Assembly: GCF_029633865.1 (NCBI RefSeq)
Contig: NC_079212.1
Location: 80,320,672-80,384,671 of the forward strand
Length of the DNA stretch: 64,000 bases
Direction of reading: 5' to 3'
Source of the DNA: Lampris incognitus
Lineage: Eukaryota; Chordata; Actinopteri; Lampriformes; Lampridae
The notes below the pieces were generated by a model. The model searched no databases, had not been told where the DNA came from, and saw nothing but the letters and a program-made list of their open reading frames with translations. Shown one piece after another: positions 39,082-48,900 of this stretch (the stretch's first letter is position 1; each line of letters starts with the position of its first letter). Both the position numbers and the translations under genes were made by a program.

Positions 39082-39554
39082 ACCTCGGCTGCCCCCGTTA
39101 GGGGTCACCAAAGCTTGGTAGTTTGGTTTTGCCATTGGCAAAGGATGCCTCCCTCTGATTCCCTCCCATCACCTGACACCCCACACCATAGAAGCATGAG
39201 CACCTCAGAAGTTGGGAATGTGGTCTCTAGAGTGCTTGTAGAGGAAAGGGCCATAACATGGAAATATGTATGAAGTTACTAAGTTCTTAGGTTAGCGTGC
39301 TATCACACAACTGCATGGCTTTACATCGAGAAGAAACAGAGGAACATCGGCGTCACCTTAGAACCCTCGGCTGAAAACGCTGAAAGGCGAGTGCTGTTAC
39401 AGTTCAGCTGCAGGGACAGGAAGGGTTTGGCAGGGAGCGGGGTGTAGCAGTGAGTGTCTGTAGCACTACCATCTGACCTCCGGCTGTCACACATCGCTTA
39501 ATACAGCTTTAAGTGATGAATGTCAATCATTTAATGCGCTGTAATTGTTGATAC
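38831..39554. other. Gene-free stretch with repeat fragments
   Basis: Contains a 12-copy ACT microsatellite (listed separately) followed directly by ctgcccccgttaggggtcac, a phrase also typical of dispersed fish repeats. No supported gene. Confidence 0.5.
39045..39080 (+). repeat. (ACT)12 microsatellite
   Basis: Twelve uninterrupted ACT triplets. Confidence 0.97.
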
Positions 39555-39705
39555 TGTAGCGAATTCGGGGGGCACTCCAGGAACCGCCACAGCCGGGACG
39601 CGAACCCGTGTCTCCCGCTCCGCAAGCGACAACGTTAACCAGTCGACTAAAGGATCCGACCCGTTAGTCAAGGACCAATGCGTCCACTTATCCATGCACG
39701 TTACA
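39555..39705 (-). mobile_element. tRNA-like short element, copy 1
   Basis: A 151-bp unit with ends TGTAGCGAATTC and CACGTTACA on the + strand. On the minus strand it contains a tRNA-like body: an A-box-like tagtcgactggtt, about 43 bp later a B-box-like gggttcgcgtcc, and a potential anticodon arm between. A second copy lies at 61,499-61,654 with the same ends. The combination suggests a tRNA-derived SINE-like or small LTR-like mobile unit. It is not a functional tRNA gene: the acceptor stem is not evident. It lies beside an orphan LTR leader but is separate from it, because copy 2 stands alone. Confidence 0.65.
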
Positions 39706-39800
39706 CTACCCCCCCCTCCTCCTTCGGGAAGCGCGTCCCCGCGCTTCAGCACCCTCGCGCCTCTGGGCGCACGTGATTCCGATGACCTCACGGTCTCACC

Positions 39801-40082
39801 ATCCCACTTCTGACACCAATGTAGCGTGCTCAAATAATGGACTCCTCAGCCAACCTGTCAGAATTAACCAGCGAGCTTTTAATGACCGTAAGACAAGCCA
39901 ACCTGTTAACAGACACAGGTTAGTATTGGTCTCATCTTCTTCTCTTTTCTGGGCCACAGACGTGACCTTACCTATCTGCCTACTCTTTACACCCCTGGTG
40001 GGAAATAGCATGTTGTCTAATACAGCTTCTCTCATAACGTCCCCATTACCATCCACCACATATGCCACAACATAACCAAAAC
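39801..40082 (-). mobile_element. Orphan LTR with primer-binding site
   Basis: Read on the minus strand, an LTR-like segment of about 260 bp (from about 40,082 to 39,820) ends in gcacgctaca. It is followed at once by an 18-nt primer-binding site (39,818-39,801, tggtgtcagaagtgggat) whose complement ends in CCA, as a tRNA 3' end must. A GC-rich leader follows, and then the tRNA-like element, with no gag. This is the 5' end of an otherwise lost Gypsy-like element. The 5' limit of the LTR is uncertain. The minus-strand open frame 39,796-40,068 is not a gene. Confidence 0.65.
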
Positions 40083-40448
40083 ATTAACGCTCTTCAGTGG
40101 CATTGTGGGTAATATGCAAATGACCCCCTGACTTCCAGCAGGAACACTCCAGTAGAATTCGCCACAATACATTGTATTTTGTAAACACCAAGATAATGAT
40201 ATATGGAGAGAATTGATACACAAAGCCCTTCCTTTAATCCCTTCTACCCTACATTTAATCAGGCCGGGCTTCAAAGAGATTTTGAGGATTTGACTCAAAA
40301 TGTAAACCCATCCAAATCTTCTCAGTGAAAAACAGATTTCCTCACATGCTGATGATGATCATGTACGTATATGCATTAGCAGTAAAAAAAAAAAAAGCCG
40401 AGACACACGTTCAGTCCAGCTCAGACGTTTAATGTGTACACTTTGTCA
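40083..40448. other. Gene-free stretch downstream of the S100 gene
   Basis: Holds the likely S100 3' UTR (minus strand), including an ATTAAA at 40,433-40,428 that could act as a polyadenylation signal but lies only about 16 nt after the stop codon. A 13-base A run lies near 40,384-40,396. Nothing else is recognised. Confidence 0.4.
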
Positions 40449-41284
40449 CTAACAGTTATGGTAACTTGGGATGAAGAGGTCATGGCATGCTGATGTGACC
40501 ATGGCAATTAGGGCAATGAACTCTTTGAAATCAATCTCCAGGTCTCCATTCTGGTCCAGGTCTGCAAAAAGCTCATCCAGGGTCTCCTTCTTTTGGATTT
40601 TCTGTTGAGCATAAAAGCGAATGGTGGAAAGGAGCAGTTACTTCTAACTGACACAACAGTCAGAAAATTAACACATTGCCATTTCCAAAAGGTCTAAGCA
40701 TCTAAGGGAAAAATGAAAACATATTGGCTGCTCTAGGGATGATGAGAAACAGAGTGCTTGCAGATGTTCAACGAGGGAAGGAACCACTTGGGAGGGGAAC
40801 AAAGTACGAAAGGCGGAAGTTCTAGACACTCACAGTAAAGAGAGGTCTGAAGTTGTGCAGAGGAATTAAAAGGCTTTATTTTCATGGCTAACTGGTCGGT
40901 CCATAAAAAACACAAACATGAGGCTTATATCTCTCTCTAGATCACAGCATCCAGTTTGAAATACCACATTTGTTATGTTCACAACAGCATAACTTTTATA
41001 CACGTCACTGTCCCAAACTAAACACATTTGTTCAAAATGGAAAATCCTGATAAAAAGTGTTCTTTGGTTGAAAGTACTATGTGCTTGGTTTGGATAAAGG
41101 CTTCCTCGTGTACAGTTCCTCTGTAACACACCGGAATCATTCACCTAGAACATACCATGATGAAGTGACTCATCTCGTTGTCGATGAGATCTTTGAGCTC
41201 TGCTTTCTTCAACTTGCACTTGTGACCAGAGTAGTTGTGGAAGATGTGGATGATGGTGACCATAGCACTCTCCAGATCAGACAT
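40449..41284 (-). CDS. S100B-like EF-hand calcium-binding protein, two coding exons
   Basis: A complete spliced gene for 93 residues, the size of S100B (92). Exon 1, 41,284-41,156, encodes 43 codons from ATG; exon 2, 40,601-40,449, encodes 50 codons and a stop. The donor is gtatgt, the acceptor ends caacag, and the intron is phase 0. This is the S100 gene structure, with the intron between the two EF hands. MSDLESAMVTIIHIFHNYSG, LKKAELKDLI and HFIM fit the N-terminal pseudo-EF hand. DQNGDLEIDFKE is a canonical second loop with acidic or Asn residues at positions 1, 3, 5, 7 and 9 and Glu at 12. MVTSACHDLF fits the S100B C-terminal helix, and the end is SYHNC. S100 proteins are dimeric calcium sensors. 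The first loop is three residues shorter than in mammalian S100B, so calcium binding there may be altered. Paralog identity (s100b or a fish-specific S100) is not settled. Confidence 0.9.
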
Positions 41285-41904
41285 TCTTCACAGACAACCG
41301 TGTAACAAACATCATACATTCTTAATGAATGGACTGTTATGTTACATGATACAAACACATTTTCAGGGGGGAGAAGTAAAGGGATCATTTTAAACATTTT
41401 TCTTATAAAAAATCATTAACTAATGAGGTCACCTATTACGAGGCTACAGCTAAGACGAAATTTAAATTACTGTATCAGAGTTGATTATCTTACATTAAGG
41501 AAAGTGAGAAAACAACCACGCAGCCATGCAATTATTAACACAAAAGCTATCTTTACCTGAATCTGAAGAAACTCTGTTGTGTGTGATGTTGCTATAAGGA
41601 TGTCGTGACTGAGACTGGGACTGGGACCGGGATGGCTGAGCCCACAGTGAGTTTGCTGCCTCACCCAGTGCTGTCAGCACTCAGCTGTATTGATCAACCG
41701 CAGGAAGGCTGCCCATACGCCGGGATCCTTAATGCATGCTTAATGGATGCTAGTGGTGAAATCGCAACTAAAAAAAAACTATTTCTCCTAAAATGTGTAA
41801 TTTGAATGGGATCAGGTTTCGCCATGATTCGTCATGTCGGCTGTATATAGTCAAGCTTGTGTATACATCTGAAGATTGTTGTGTTGTCGTGTTGTTATTC
41901 TATG
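41285..41904. other. Upstream region of the S100 gene
   Basis: No coding region is supported. A noncoding first exon and promoter of the minus-strand S100 gene are expected here, since S100 genes usually have one. An imperfect repeat of gactgggactgggacc type lies near 41,607-41,630. Confidence 0.4.
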
Positions 41905-41992
41905 TTAAGTACACTGAGAGAGCAACGAAACCGGAGTCAATTTCCATGTGTGTGCAAACTTACATGGCCAAAAATCTGATTCTGACTATGTA
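41905..41992 (+). repeat. LINE/SINE 3'-tail-like fragment
   Basis: The phrase tgttaagtacactgagagag, then gaaaccggagtcaatttcc, and a close with tggccaaaaatctgattctg resembles the 3' tail shared by many fish LINEs and SINEs (gtcaaattcc ... ctgattctga). Only the tail is present. Assigned from memory of the motif, without alignment. Confidence 0.45.
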
Positions 41993-42153
41993 ATTTTTCC
42001 ATGTTTGTGCAGGTAAGTGAAGGCACGTTTCCCCATACATACATATGTAACCCCCTGTCATATTACAATAGCTCATTTACATTTCCGGGTACTTCTGCCT
42101 AATTCGGTACTGTCACTTTAAGAGACCGTGGTCCTACGTCAGGCTTGTGGGCG

Positions 42154-42243
42154 GTACTCTTCTGCATTACATTCTATGCGAGCTGGCAGGCCACCAGTCG
42201 TTACCGTGATTGCAAGCCTGAACATTTTTATTTCTTATATTAG
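42154..42243 (+). repeat. 90-bp direct repeat, copy A
   Basis: Starts gtactcttctgcattacatt and ends tttcttatatta. It reappears at 42,617-42,705 with a few substitutions and one small indel. In copy A it runs into taggtaaaag, in copy B into tagcaaactg, so similarity stops abruptly at the same base. Confidence 0.85.
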
Positions 42244-42616
42244 GTAAAAGCATGTGTAAACCTATCAGTACCATGTGTAACATATTTTGTGTTGAATATC
42301 TTAAGTACCCTGCAAAGTAAAAGTTTAAATGTCGTGGTTCATAAATATATTTGCAATGTTGGTGTGACTAGCCTATGGTTACCAGCCTTCACCACACTAT
42401 GTGTAGCTAGCTAGCGTTAGCTGCAACATGTGAATGTAAGTCTTTGCTATACTGTGGTTTTAATATCTTGTAGAGGTTGATGTATTTCGGAAATGTTTAC
42501 AAATGTTCACATTAGGTTTGTTTTGTTTTGTTCTGTGAGTAGAAAATATTGTAGGTGGTAATTTTCTTAATGTTAATTTCAGTCGTAGTGTGTATTTTGC
42601 AATAGCAGTTAAACTT

Positions 42617-42705
42617 GTACTCTTCTGCATTACATTCTATGCAGATGGCAGGTCACCAGTCGTTACCGTGGTTACAAGCCAGGACATTTTTATTTCTTAT
42701 ATTAG
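42617..42705 (+). repeat. 90-bp direct repeat, copy B
   Basis: Second copy of the segment at 42,154-42,243, 463 bp further on and in the same orientation. Confidence 0.85.
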
Positions 42706-43067
42706 CAAACTGATGTTTGGACACGGCCCACAACCTAGCCATTAAGGTTGCGTCTTCCCGCCACTCTACTTTGGGACCCGATCTGGTCAGCAGATTCATC
42801 CGTCCTAAATCGTCCATCATTGACTGCGTAGCGCCTCCCGTTGGCGAATTCGATGAACTGTGAGCCAGGAAACACTTCACGGATTTATTCAAGTAAGACT
42901 GTTCCAGTGGCCATTCACTTCCTGGATTTATTCAAGTAAAACTTCCAGTTTAGGGCCCCAACGAGATATCTCCTTTTGTTTATTATTTTGTTTATTTGGG
43001 TGTTGTGCACAACAAGGGTATTGCAGCACTGCAACTTATCAGTGTATAATTCATACTTGTATTTTGC

Positions 43068-43070
<3 letters not shown>

Positions 43071-43115
<45 letters not shown>
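43071..43115 (+). repeat. (TA)n microsatellite
   Basis: An uninterrupted TA run of about 45 bp. Open frames across it on both strands (Tyr-Ile runs) are artefacts. Confidence 0.97.
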
Positions 43116-43118
<3 letters not shown>

Positions 43119-43340
43119 GCCGGGTGGTAAATCTGTTAAATATTTTAAATGATTTTCCACTTAAATTTAGTATAGTTTAACTGTTAATATATGTAATTGT
43201 TACACTGCCAAGCCATGTAAAATGTCATTTGATGTATTTAAATTGTGAAGCAGATTGTGAGTGTATTTTTATAGTTTTAGTTGTCATTGCATGTTTTGAC
43301 CAGTAAGTGGCAGTGTGGCGGACTTTTATTGTAACTCCGT

Positions 43341-43410
43341 GCAAGTCATCCAAGTGCATCTTGGGTACTCTTTCTGCAAGTTATCCAAGTGCATCTTGGG
43401 TATTCTTTCT
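43341..43410 (+). repeat. 35-bp tandem duplication
   Basis: Two adjacent 35-bp units (43,341-43,375 and 43,376-43,410), each starting gcaagt and containing atccaagtgcatcttgggta, differ at two positions. Confidence 0.95.
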
Positions 43411-43651
43411 TTTTTTCTTGTGTGAAGCACCTGAAGATTGCGGTGTGACGGTGCTCTGACTCCGTAGTAAGTAGGGGTAAATATCTTGTGAAATATACCT
43501 GTAACATTAGTCCAAACAATATTGTATGTCGGTAATTTGACAAGATGGTTTGATTTAGACGCTACTGGAGTTGATGTAAGGTGATTTTGGGCACGAGCCG
43601 TCGACCACTGTTCGCCATTGCAGGCATGACAAGGTAATGTTGGCGTGCATA

Positions 43652-44200
43652 ATAGTCCATGGGCCAGACGATATTTCGGTACACTCAAGGTGGCAAAACT
43701 TACTTATAATTTTTGAAAGGATCCATGTCTGTAGATGATATTTTGGTATGATAACCATTCCTGAGTGGCAGCTGTATCACAGTTATCAGCTCATGAAGTT
43801 AACCACCCGCTAAACTAAATTGCATTTTAGACGCTGATGCATATCCTGGTTTAGCCTCATGGTCAGGACATTTTTCAATGTTCTATAATATTGTCTTTGG
43901 TATCATTTTAAAGGGGACCTTCTTAGCTTTCATTCAAGCCCTGTTGTGGATATTTCTCACAAATATAGAGGTCACTTGAGCTCTTCAACCCGTCAATACC
44001 ACACATCTTTCTGCAATGTTCGCCTAAACTATATACTTTCTTTTAGCCCTGTGGCATCTAGGAATATCAGGGACACAAAACACAAGCACTGGAATACTCA
44101 CAGGACTGTAAAGATTCAGGAAATGTATAATATACCCATACTATTTCATTGTGTGAGGTGATTGTGAGCCTTAAATGAGAACTAGACCAAAGCCAGTTAG
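43652..44200 (+). repeat. Left terminal inverted repeat
   Basis: Starts atagtccatgggccaga. Over about 550 bp its reverse complement matches 49,865-50,445 at high identity with small indels; shared phrases include gtggcagctgtatcacagtt, gctcatgaagttaaccaccc and atctaggaatatcagggaca. Similarity ends inside at gccagttag. Confidence 0.9.
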
Positions 44201-44650
44201 GTCACAAACTGGTCTCTATACATTTGTTTAAATACACAATCAAAATACATGATAAAAAGGAATACCATAGTGAGGTAATGAACTATTTTAATATTTTAAA
44301 CAACATTGACATTTACATATATACTTAGTCAATGATACATGTAATCCCATATCATTAGTGGGTATATGTAATGGTAATGGGTAGGGTAATGGGTATATGT
44401 GAATATGGTTACATTATTGTTATCAAGCTCTGGGTAACCAAGTCCAGAATCAACATCCTGTGCATCAATAGACTACTACCACAGTAATACCATCAGAATC
44501 ATCACACTGTCATTCATCAAACTGCTCGTTTCTCTCATCATCTGACTCCCCAAGTTCAAAGTCCAGTTCTGGACCATCCTGCTGTTTTTGGTTACTGCAG
44601 GTCTGTAACCTGCACATGTCTGTGCATGGAAGTCCATTTGACAGGCACAT

Positions 44651-45943
44651 TCAGCTTGGCATTTTGCATGAATGCACACACTTGCATGTTAGCATTTTCA
44701 AGACCACATCTGGTGCAGGTGGGGAGCGCATCCAGTAAATGGCCAGCTTGCCTTCATCGTCTCTCCATCCATACTCAGTAGGGCTTGGCACCACAGGGTT
44801 AGCCTGCAGACAGCACTTCCATATTGCTGCCTGATAGTTGGCTCGTTGAACATGCATAAAGAGACAGTCTCTACATGGTGGCAGCTGGCTGGACTCAACC
44901 TCTCCCCTTTTGGTGCAGAAGAGCTGGTAAGGCAGTTTGTTCACCTCAGCAGTGCTGCTATTAGCAACATACATCCGACAGGTGAACTGCTCAATTTTCT
45001 GGAACAGCTCATCACTCACATTCCATGTCTGTCCCAGTTGACTAAAAGTCTCTTGGCAGGAAGTGTGCTTTCTCACTATCTTCAGGGCATTCAGCTTCCC
45101 TCGACCAGCGAATGCACTGACAGTGTCGCAGCCTGTGAAGGCATGTAAGCCAATTAGGCTGTCACAGATGCTGTCTCCAAGTGAACTTGCCAGTTTGGTG
45201 ATGTCGACAAACCGTGTGCGGTTCTGAGTCCCACACTTCTGGTAGATGGGACAGGTGATGTCCTTCTGGAAGCCAAGACAAAGCACCATGACATCAGTGT
45301 CCTCAGCTGTGATGATAACTGACTTTGAGCCCGCATTTGCTGCATGCAATGCATGCAGGAGCAGACGGGTGTCAGCTTCTTCATGTGTGGAGTGCAGTTC
45401 TGCTGCTTCCTCACACCCATCTTCTGTCAACTTGTAGCAGGTTTCCTCACAGGTCATGTACAACACCTTGCCATGCAGCATAGCTCTGTATCGTGGGAGT
45501 TTCCACTCTTCCACCAGAAACTTGATGAGACTGGTCTTGTTGGAGGAACTGCACAGAAATTTTCTCCACTGCTGGACGTGGTGTCCCCCTGCAAGATTCT
45601 TGTACTGGAGAGTGATGTCTCCACCCCGGTTCAGTCGTTCAGCATCTTTGATCGAAGTCTGGTGATAGACATCAAAAACAACATCAATCCTCCCACTCTG
45701 TGCTCCCTCATGGAGGACCTGGGTCAAGGCTGACTCTGCCACCTGTGCAAAGGTTTTGTTGTTGCCATTCATTTTTTGGACCAGGCTCATCCCATCAATG
45801 ATGGAAGTAGATGGGATTGGGATGTCTTCTGCAGGAGATACATTCTTTTCAAGCTCTCTGGCAAGTGCAGCTTTGTTTGTTTTTCGTAAGGACCCATCAG
45901 CATTTGCCAGTATCCCATGGTAGTGGGCCCAATGGGTAGGCAA
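44651..45943 (-). CDS. Transposase C-terminal part with FEN/XPG-like nuclease motifs
   Basis: 430 residues. Motifs in order: DVVFDVYHQTSIKDAERLNR at about 87-106, HEEADTRLLLHALHA at about 187-201, ITAEDTDVMVL at about 211-221, and LHAFTGCDTVSAFAGRGK at about 266-283. The spacing of EADTR, EDTDV and GCDxxxxxxGxGK resembles the acidic cluster and helix-hairpin-helix region of XPG/FEN nucleases, in which Asp and Glu bind catalytic metal ions. A Cys-rich stretch follows towards the C terminus (CRDC, CCLQ, CKCVHSC). The frame overlaps the upstream 1,096-codon frame by 47 bp in another phase. Its first residues merely continue the upstream protein, so the ATG at 45,943 is unlikely to be a natural start; this was probably the C-terminal third of one long transposase. 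It stays open throughout. The nuclease assignment comes from motif shape alone. Confidence 0.65.
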   Translation of the reverse strand: MPTHWAHYHGILANADGSLRKTNKAALARELEKNVSPAEDIPIPSTSIIDGMSLVQKMNGNNKTFAQVAESALTQVLHEGAQSGRIDVVFDVYHQTSIKDAERLNRGGDITLQYKNLAGGHHVQQWRKFLCSSSNKTSLIKFLVEEWKLPRYRAMLHGKVLYMTCEETCYKLTEDGCEEAAELHSTHEEADTRLLLHALHAANAGSKSVIITAEDTDVMVLCLGFQKDITCPIYQKCGTQNRTRFVDITKLASSLGDSICDSLIGLHAFTGCDTVSAFAGRGKLNALKIVRKHTSCQETFSQLGQTWNVSDELFQKIEQFTCRMYVANSSTAEVNKLPYQLFCTKRGEVESSQLPPCRDCLFMHVQRANYQAAIWKCCLQANPVVPSPTEYGWRDDEGKLAIYWMRSPPAPDVVLKMLTCKCVHSCKMPS

Positions 45944-48900
45944 GGACGTCCTTCAGATTCACCTTCCTGCTTTCAGCCACCAGGATCATGTGACTGAAAA
46001 GGTTTCTATCTGCCTTCAGAACCACATCCTGTGCTTTCTTTCCATGAGCTTGTTTTGTGCTGACATTGGAGAATGTTTTCAGACTTTGCTTGGTCATCTT
46101 GTCGTGGAATTTCACAGGTGGTGGGTCTGCATCTAACCTTGTTTGCTGGAATGCTTGGTAGGCCTCTTCTCCTTTCTCAAGAGCTCTCAAGAGATCTATG
46201 GTCACATCAGGTGGAGCCATGTTGCCAGTGGAGAGGCTAACCAAATCAATCTCATCAGGGGACATAGGATTGAGCCAGTTATTCTCCATAAGGTCCATGG
46301 GAGACTGGACATCTGCTTCATCTCTCTTGATCCTTGGACTCTGTAGATCTGGATGAGACCATTTGCACCTGCCTTGACCTGTCAGGTCTCTCAGCTGTCT
46401 GAGGTACATGCTTCTATACTCAGCTGTGAGATAATATTTGGTCACAGCTCCTGGCTTCAAGCTGAATCCCTTTGTCCCTCCAGCTGTTTGGGTGTCTTTG
46501 TTCACCGTTTCTTCTATAGCTTGGTCAACAGGGATTCGGCCAAAGGGATTGGTGGAGCCCAGTTGGACTGAGAAGCCTCCTTCCATGAATTCTGTGTACA
46601 CATCTGGGTGTGTGATGGGCAGCTCAGACATCTGGGCGTAGTAGTAGGGGAGGTAGCGTGCATAATTCATCCTGTCATAAGCAAAGCACCATGGGATCAT
46701 TGCTCGAATGCTAGCCAAGTGTAGCATCCAGTCTCCCTCTCTGGATGCTCGGATGAGCCCCAACAAGATTTCAACCATGTCCAAATAGGACATCCAGAAG
46801 TTCGAGAGGCTGCCGTTTCCACCTCTAAGGAACTCACGGTAGACTTCAAATAGATCCATGATGCATGTACAAGAGCTGTTCTCGAGGACCTCCTTCAAAG
46901 CATGTTGTGAGACTTCTTTCCCAAGGCTGTCAATGGTCTTCAGTGTCTCATTCAGGTGAACCATGTCATTCCTGTGAGTTTCTTCCAACCAGGACAGGAA
47001 ACCATTCAAGGTCAGTCGCATGAGAGCCTCATACAGGAGCTTGTGTAGTCGCACTGCCCTGTTGTACTTGCGGCCATCCATAACACCAGCAATTGAGCCT
47101 TCTGCAATCATGCCAGACTCAATGCAGAGGTCTTTGAGTCCAGCATCTTGGAAACGCTTTCCTATTATTGCCAGCAGTGTGCAGATGGTGTGGAATACCC
47201 CAAGCCTAATGATGATATCATGGCACTGGTCATGGTGTTTCCATGTGATCTCGACAGCCTTCGCATACAGGGCTTGGTCAAAGACACAGACAATCTTCCT
47301 CAGGCCTAAGCACTGCATGATGCTTAGTGACTGGTTAAGCACCTCGTTGACAGTGGACATTTGTGTCGCTGGAGCATTGATGGTAGGCAGATAGCCTATA
47401 TTGTCGGGGATGACCGTCATCTCTCCTCGAGTCAGGATGTTGAAGCCTGTCCAGCTGCTGACTGACTGTTCTTCTTGTTGTGACATGCGTGCTAGGACCC
47501 AAAGAAGGTTTTTCTCTCTGGCAAGCTTAGTATTGGCTGCAGTATCAGCATCTGACTTTTTGCTTTGTGGTGGCCCTACCCGTTGTCCAGCATTGTAAGT
47601 TGGTAACATTGGTGGGGGTCCATCAATGCTTCTCTTCTTTGTTTTGGGAACAGTGGGCATGGGTTGGACAGGAAGTGGGTTGACTGGCTTTGCTTGCACA
47701 GCAATCCCATTGACTCCGTGAGATGTTCCCTCACCACTGACAGTTTCTTCAAGACGGTCGATATTGTCCCAGGCTAAAGTTGTGAATATGCCAGGATGGA
47801 TGTTAGCTGGAAGGGCAATGCCACTCCCTGATGATGAGAGTTTCTGGAGACACAGGGCAGTGTTGATATCTTCCATCTGTGAATAGGACACACTGTGACC
47901 AAGTCGGTTGAGGATGTTTATCAACTCTACATTTCCTGTCAACGATTTGACACTGAATGGCAGAACAATGTGCTTGGAAGGCTTGGTATTTCCACATGTC
48001 ACTGCATATACTATGTCATGGCCAAATGACTGCAGAAGGCACTGCACTCTCTGGGATGCATGATCAGGATCATTTGAGCCTGTGAGTAGAGAGTACAGGA
48101 AGATAATGAGCGACTCTGGAATGGTAGGACATTCTGCTTCTGGTTTGACTTCAGGCGGCCAGGTTTGAGGAACATCTTGACTTTTATTGTCTGCTCTCCA
48201 TTTGATGGCTGCTTTGGCTATAACATCTTGTGCACTGACACTTTTCAGGGTCTGCAGCTCCCTTTTGAGAGACTGATTTTCTTTGGCAAGTTCCCTCACG
48301 GACAAGTTATCGGGATAGAGGAGGAATTTTCCTTTCTCATCAGGGAATATCTGCAAGGCTCCAGCAAACTCACTCTCCAGGTTTCGCCTTATGTGCTTCT
48401 TGGTTGATTCCTTGACTTGGGCAATGCCTTGGGAGTTCATTGAAGCTACCAGTCTAGAAAAGAGATCAGTCATTGTCATCACTTGAGGATTGCCAAAAAG
48501 CTCCATCCTGATGAAGAGGAACAGCTCATTGTATGCCTTATTCACAGCAGCTTCATACTGGGCTGCAGCATCATCATCTTCATTGCTGGCAACCTCTCCT
48601 TTGGAAACCTCTTCTTTGGTGTAAAGTCTATAGCATGACCTGTGGTAGTGCCCTTCAGCTGCTACAAGGTCTCTACTCACAATGGCAAGGATTCTGCTGT
48701 CCCTTTTCTTTGTGGCTGCACTCCTGATCTTTGCATCAGCTCGCAGTTCTCGACACTGCACCAGTACTTCTCTCGTATTCTGTCTCTTGGAATATTTGCT
48801 GTTTTTCTGACAAAATATGCACTCTGCATCATAAGTCCTAGATGTACTTGGAGCATGTCGAGCTACTCTCTTAGATTGTTTCTCTTCAGCAGAGACACAA

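Larger units (their letters stand above)
41993..43651. other. Gene-free stretch with local duplications
   Basis: No gene is recognised. The stretch contains a duplicated 90-bp segment, a TA microsatellite, a 35-bp tandem duplication (each listed) and two copies of ggatttattcaagtaa (near 42,883 and 42,924). A 48-codon open frame at 42,718-42,861 has no recognisable similarity. The segment from about 43,116 to 43,651 is the left flank of the large DNA transposon. Confidence 0.5.

Noticed and set aside
39590-39680. Functional tRNA gene
   Set aside because: A and B boxes are present but the acceptor stem is not, and the same unit occurs at 61.5 kb with transposon-like ends.
39796-40068. 90-codon minus-strand open frame
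   Set aside because: Lies within an LTR and crosses its end.
42718-42861. 48-codon open frame on the + strand (and 79 codons on the opposite strand, 42,653-42,892)
   Set aside because: No recognisable domain and both strands are open; not enough for a gene call.
42860-43180. Open frames with Tyr-Ile runs on both strands
   Set aside because: Produced by the TA microsatellite.
43116-43651. Possible 5' LTR of the BEL element to the left of the DNA transposon
   Set aside because: No match to the 3' LTR start (tgtaagagccaaattc) could be found there.
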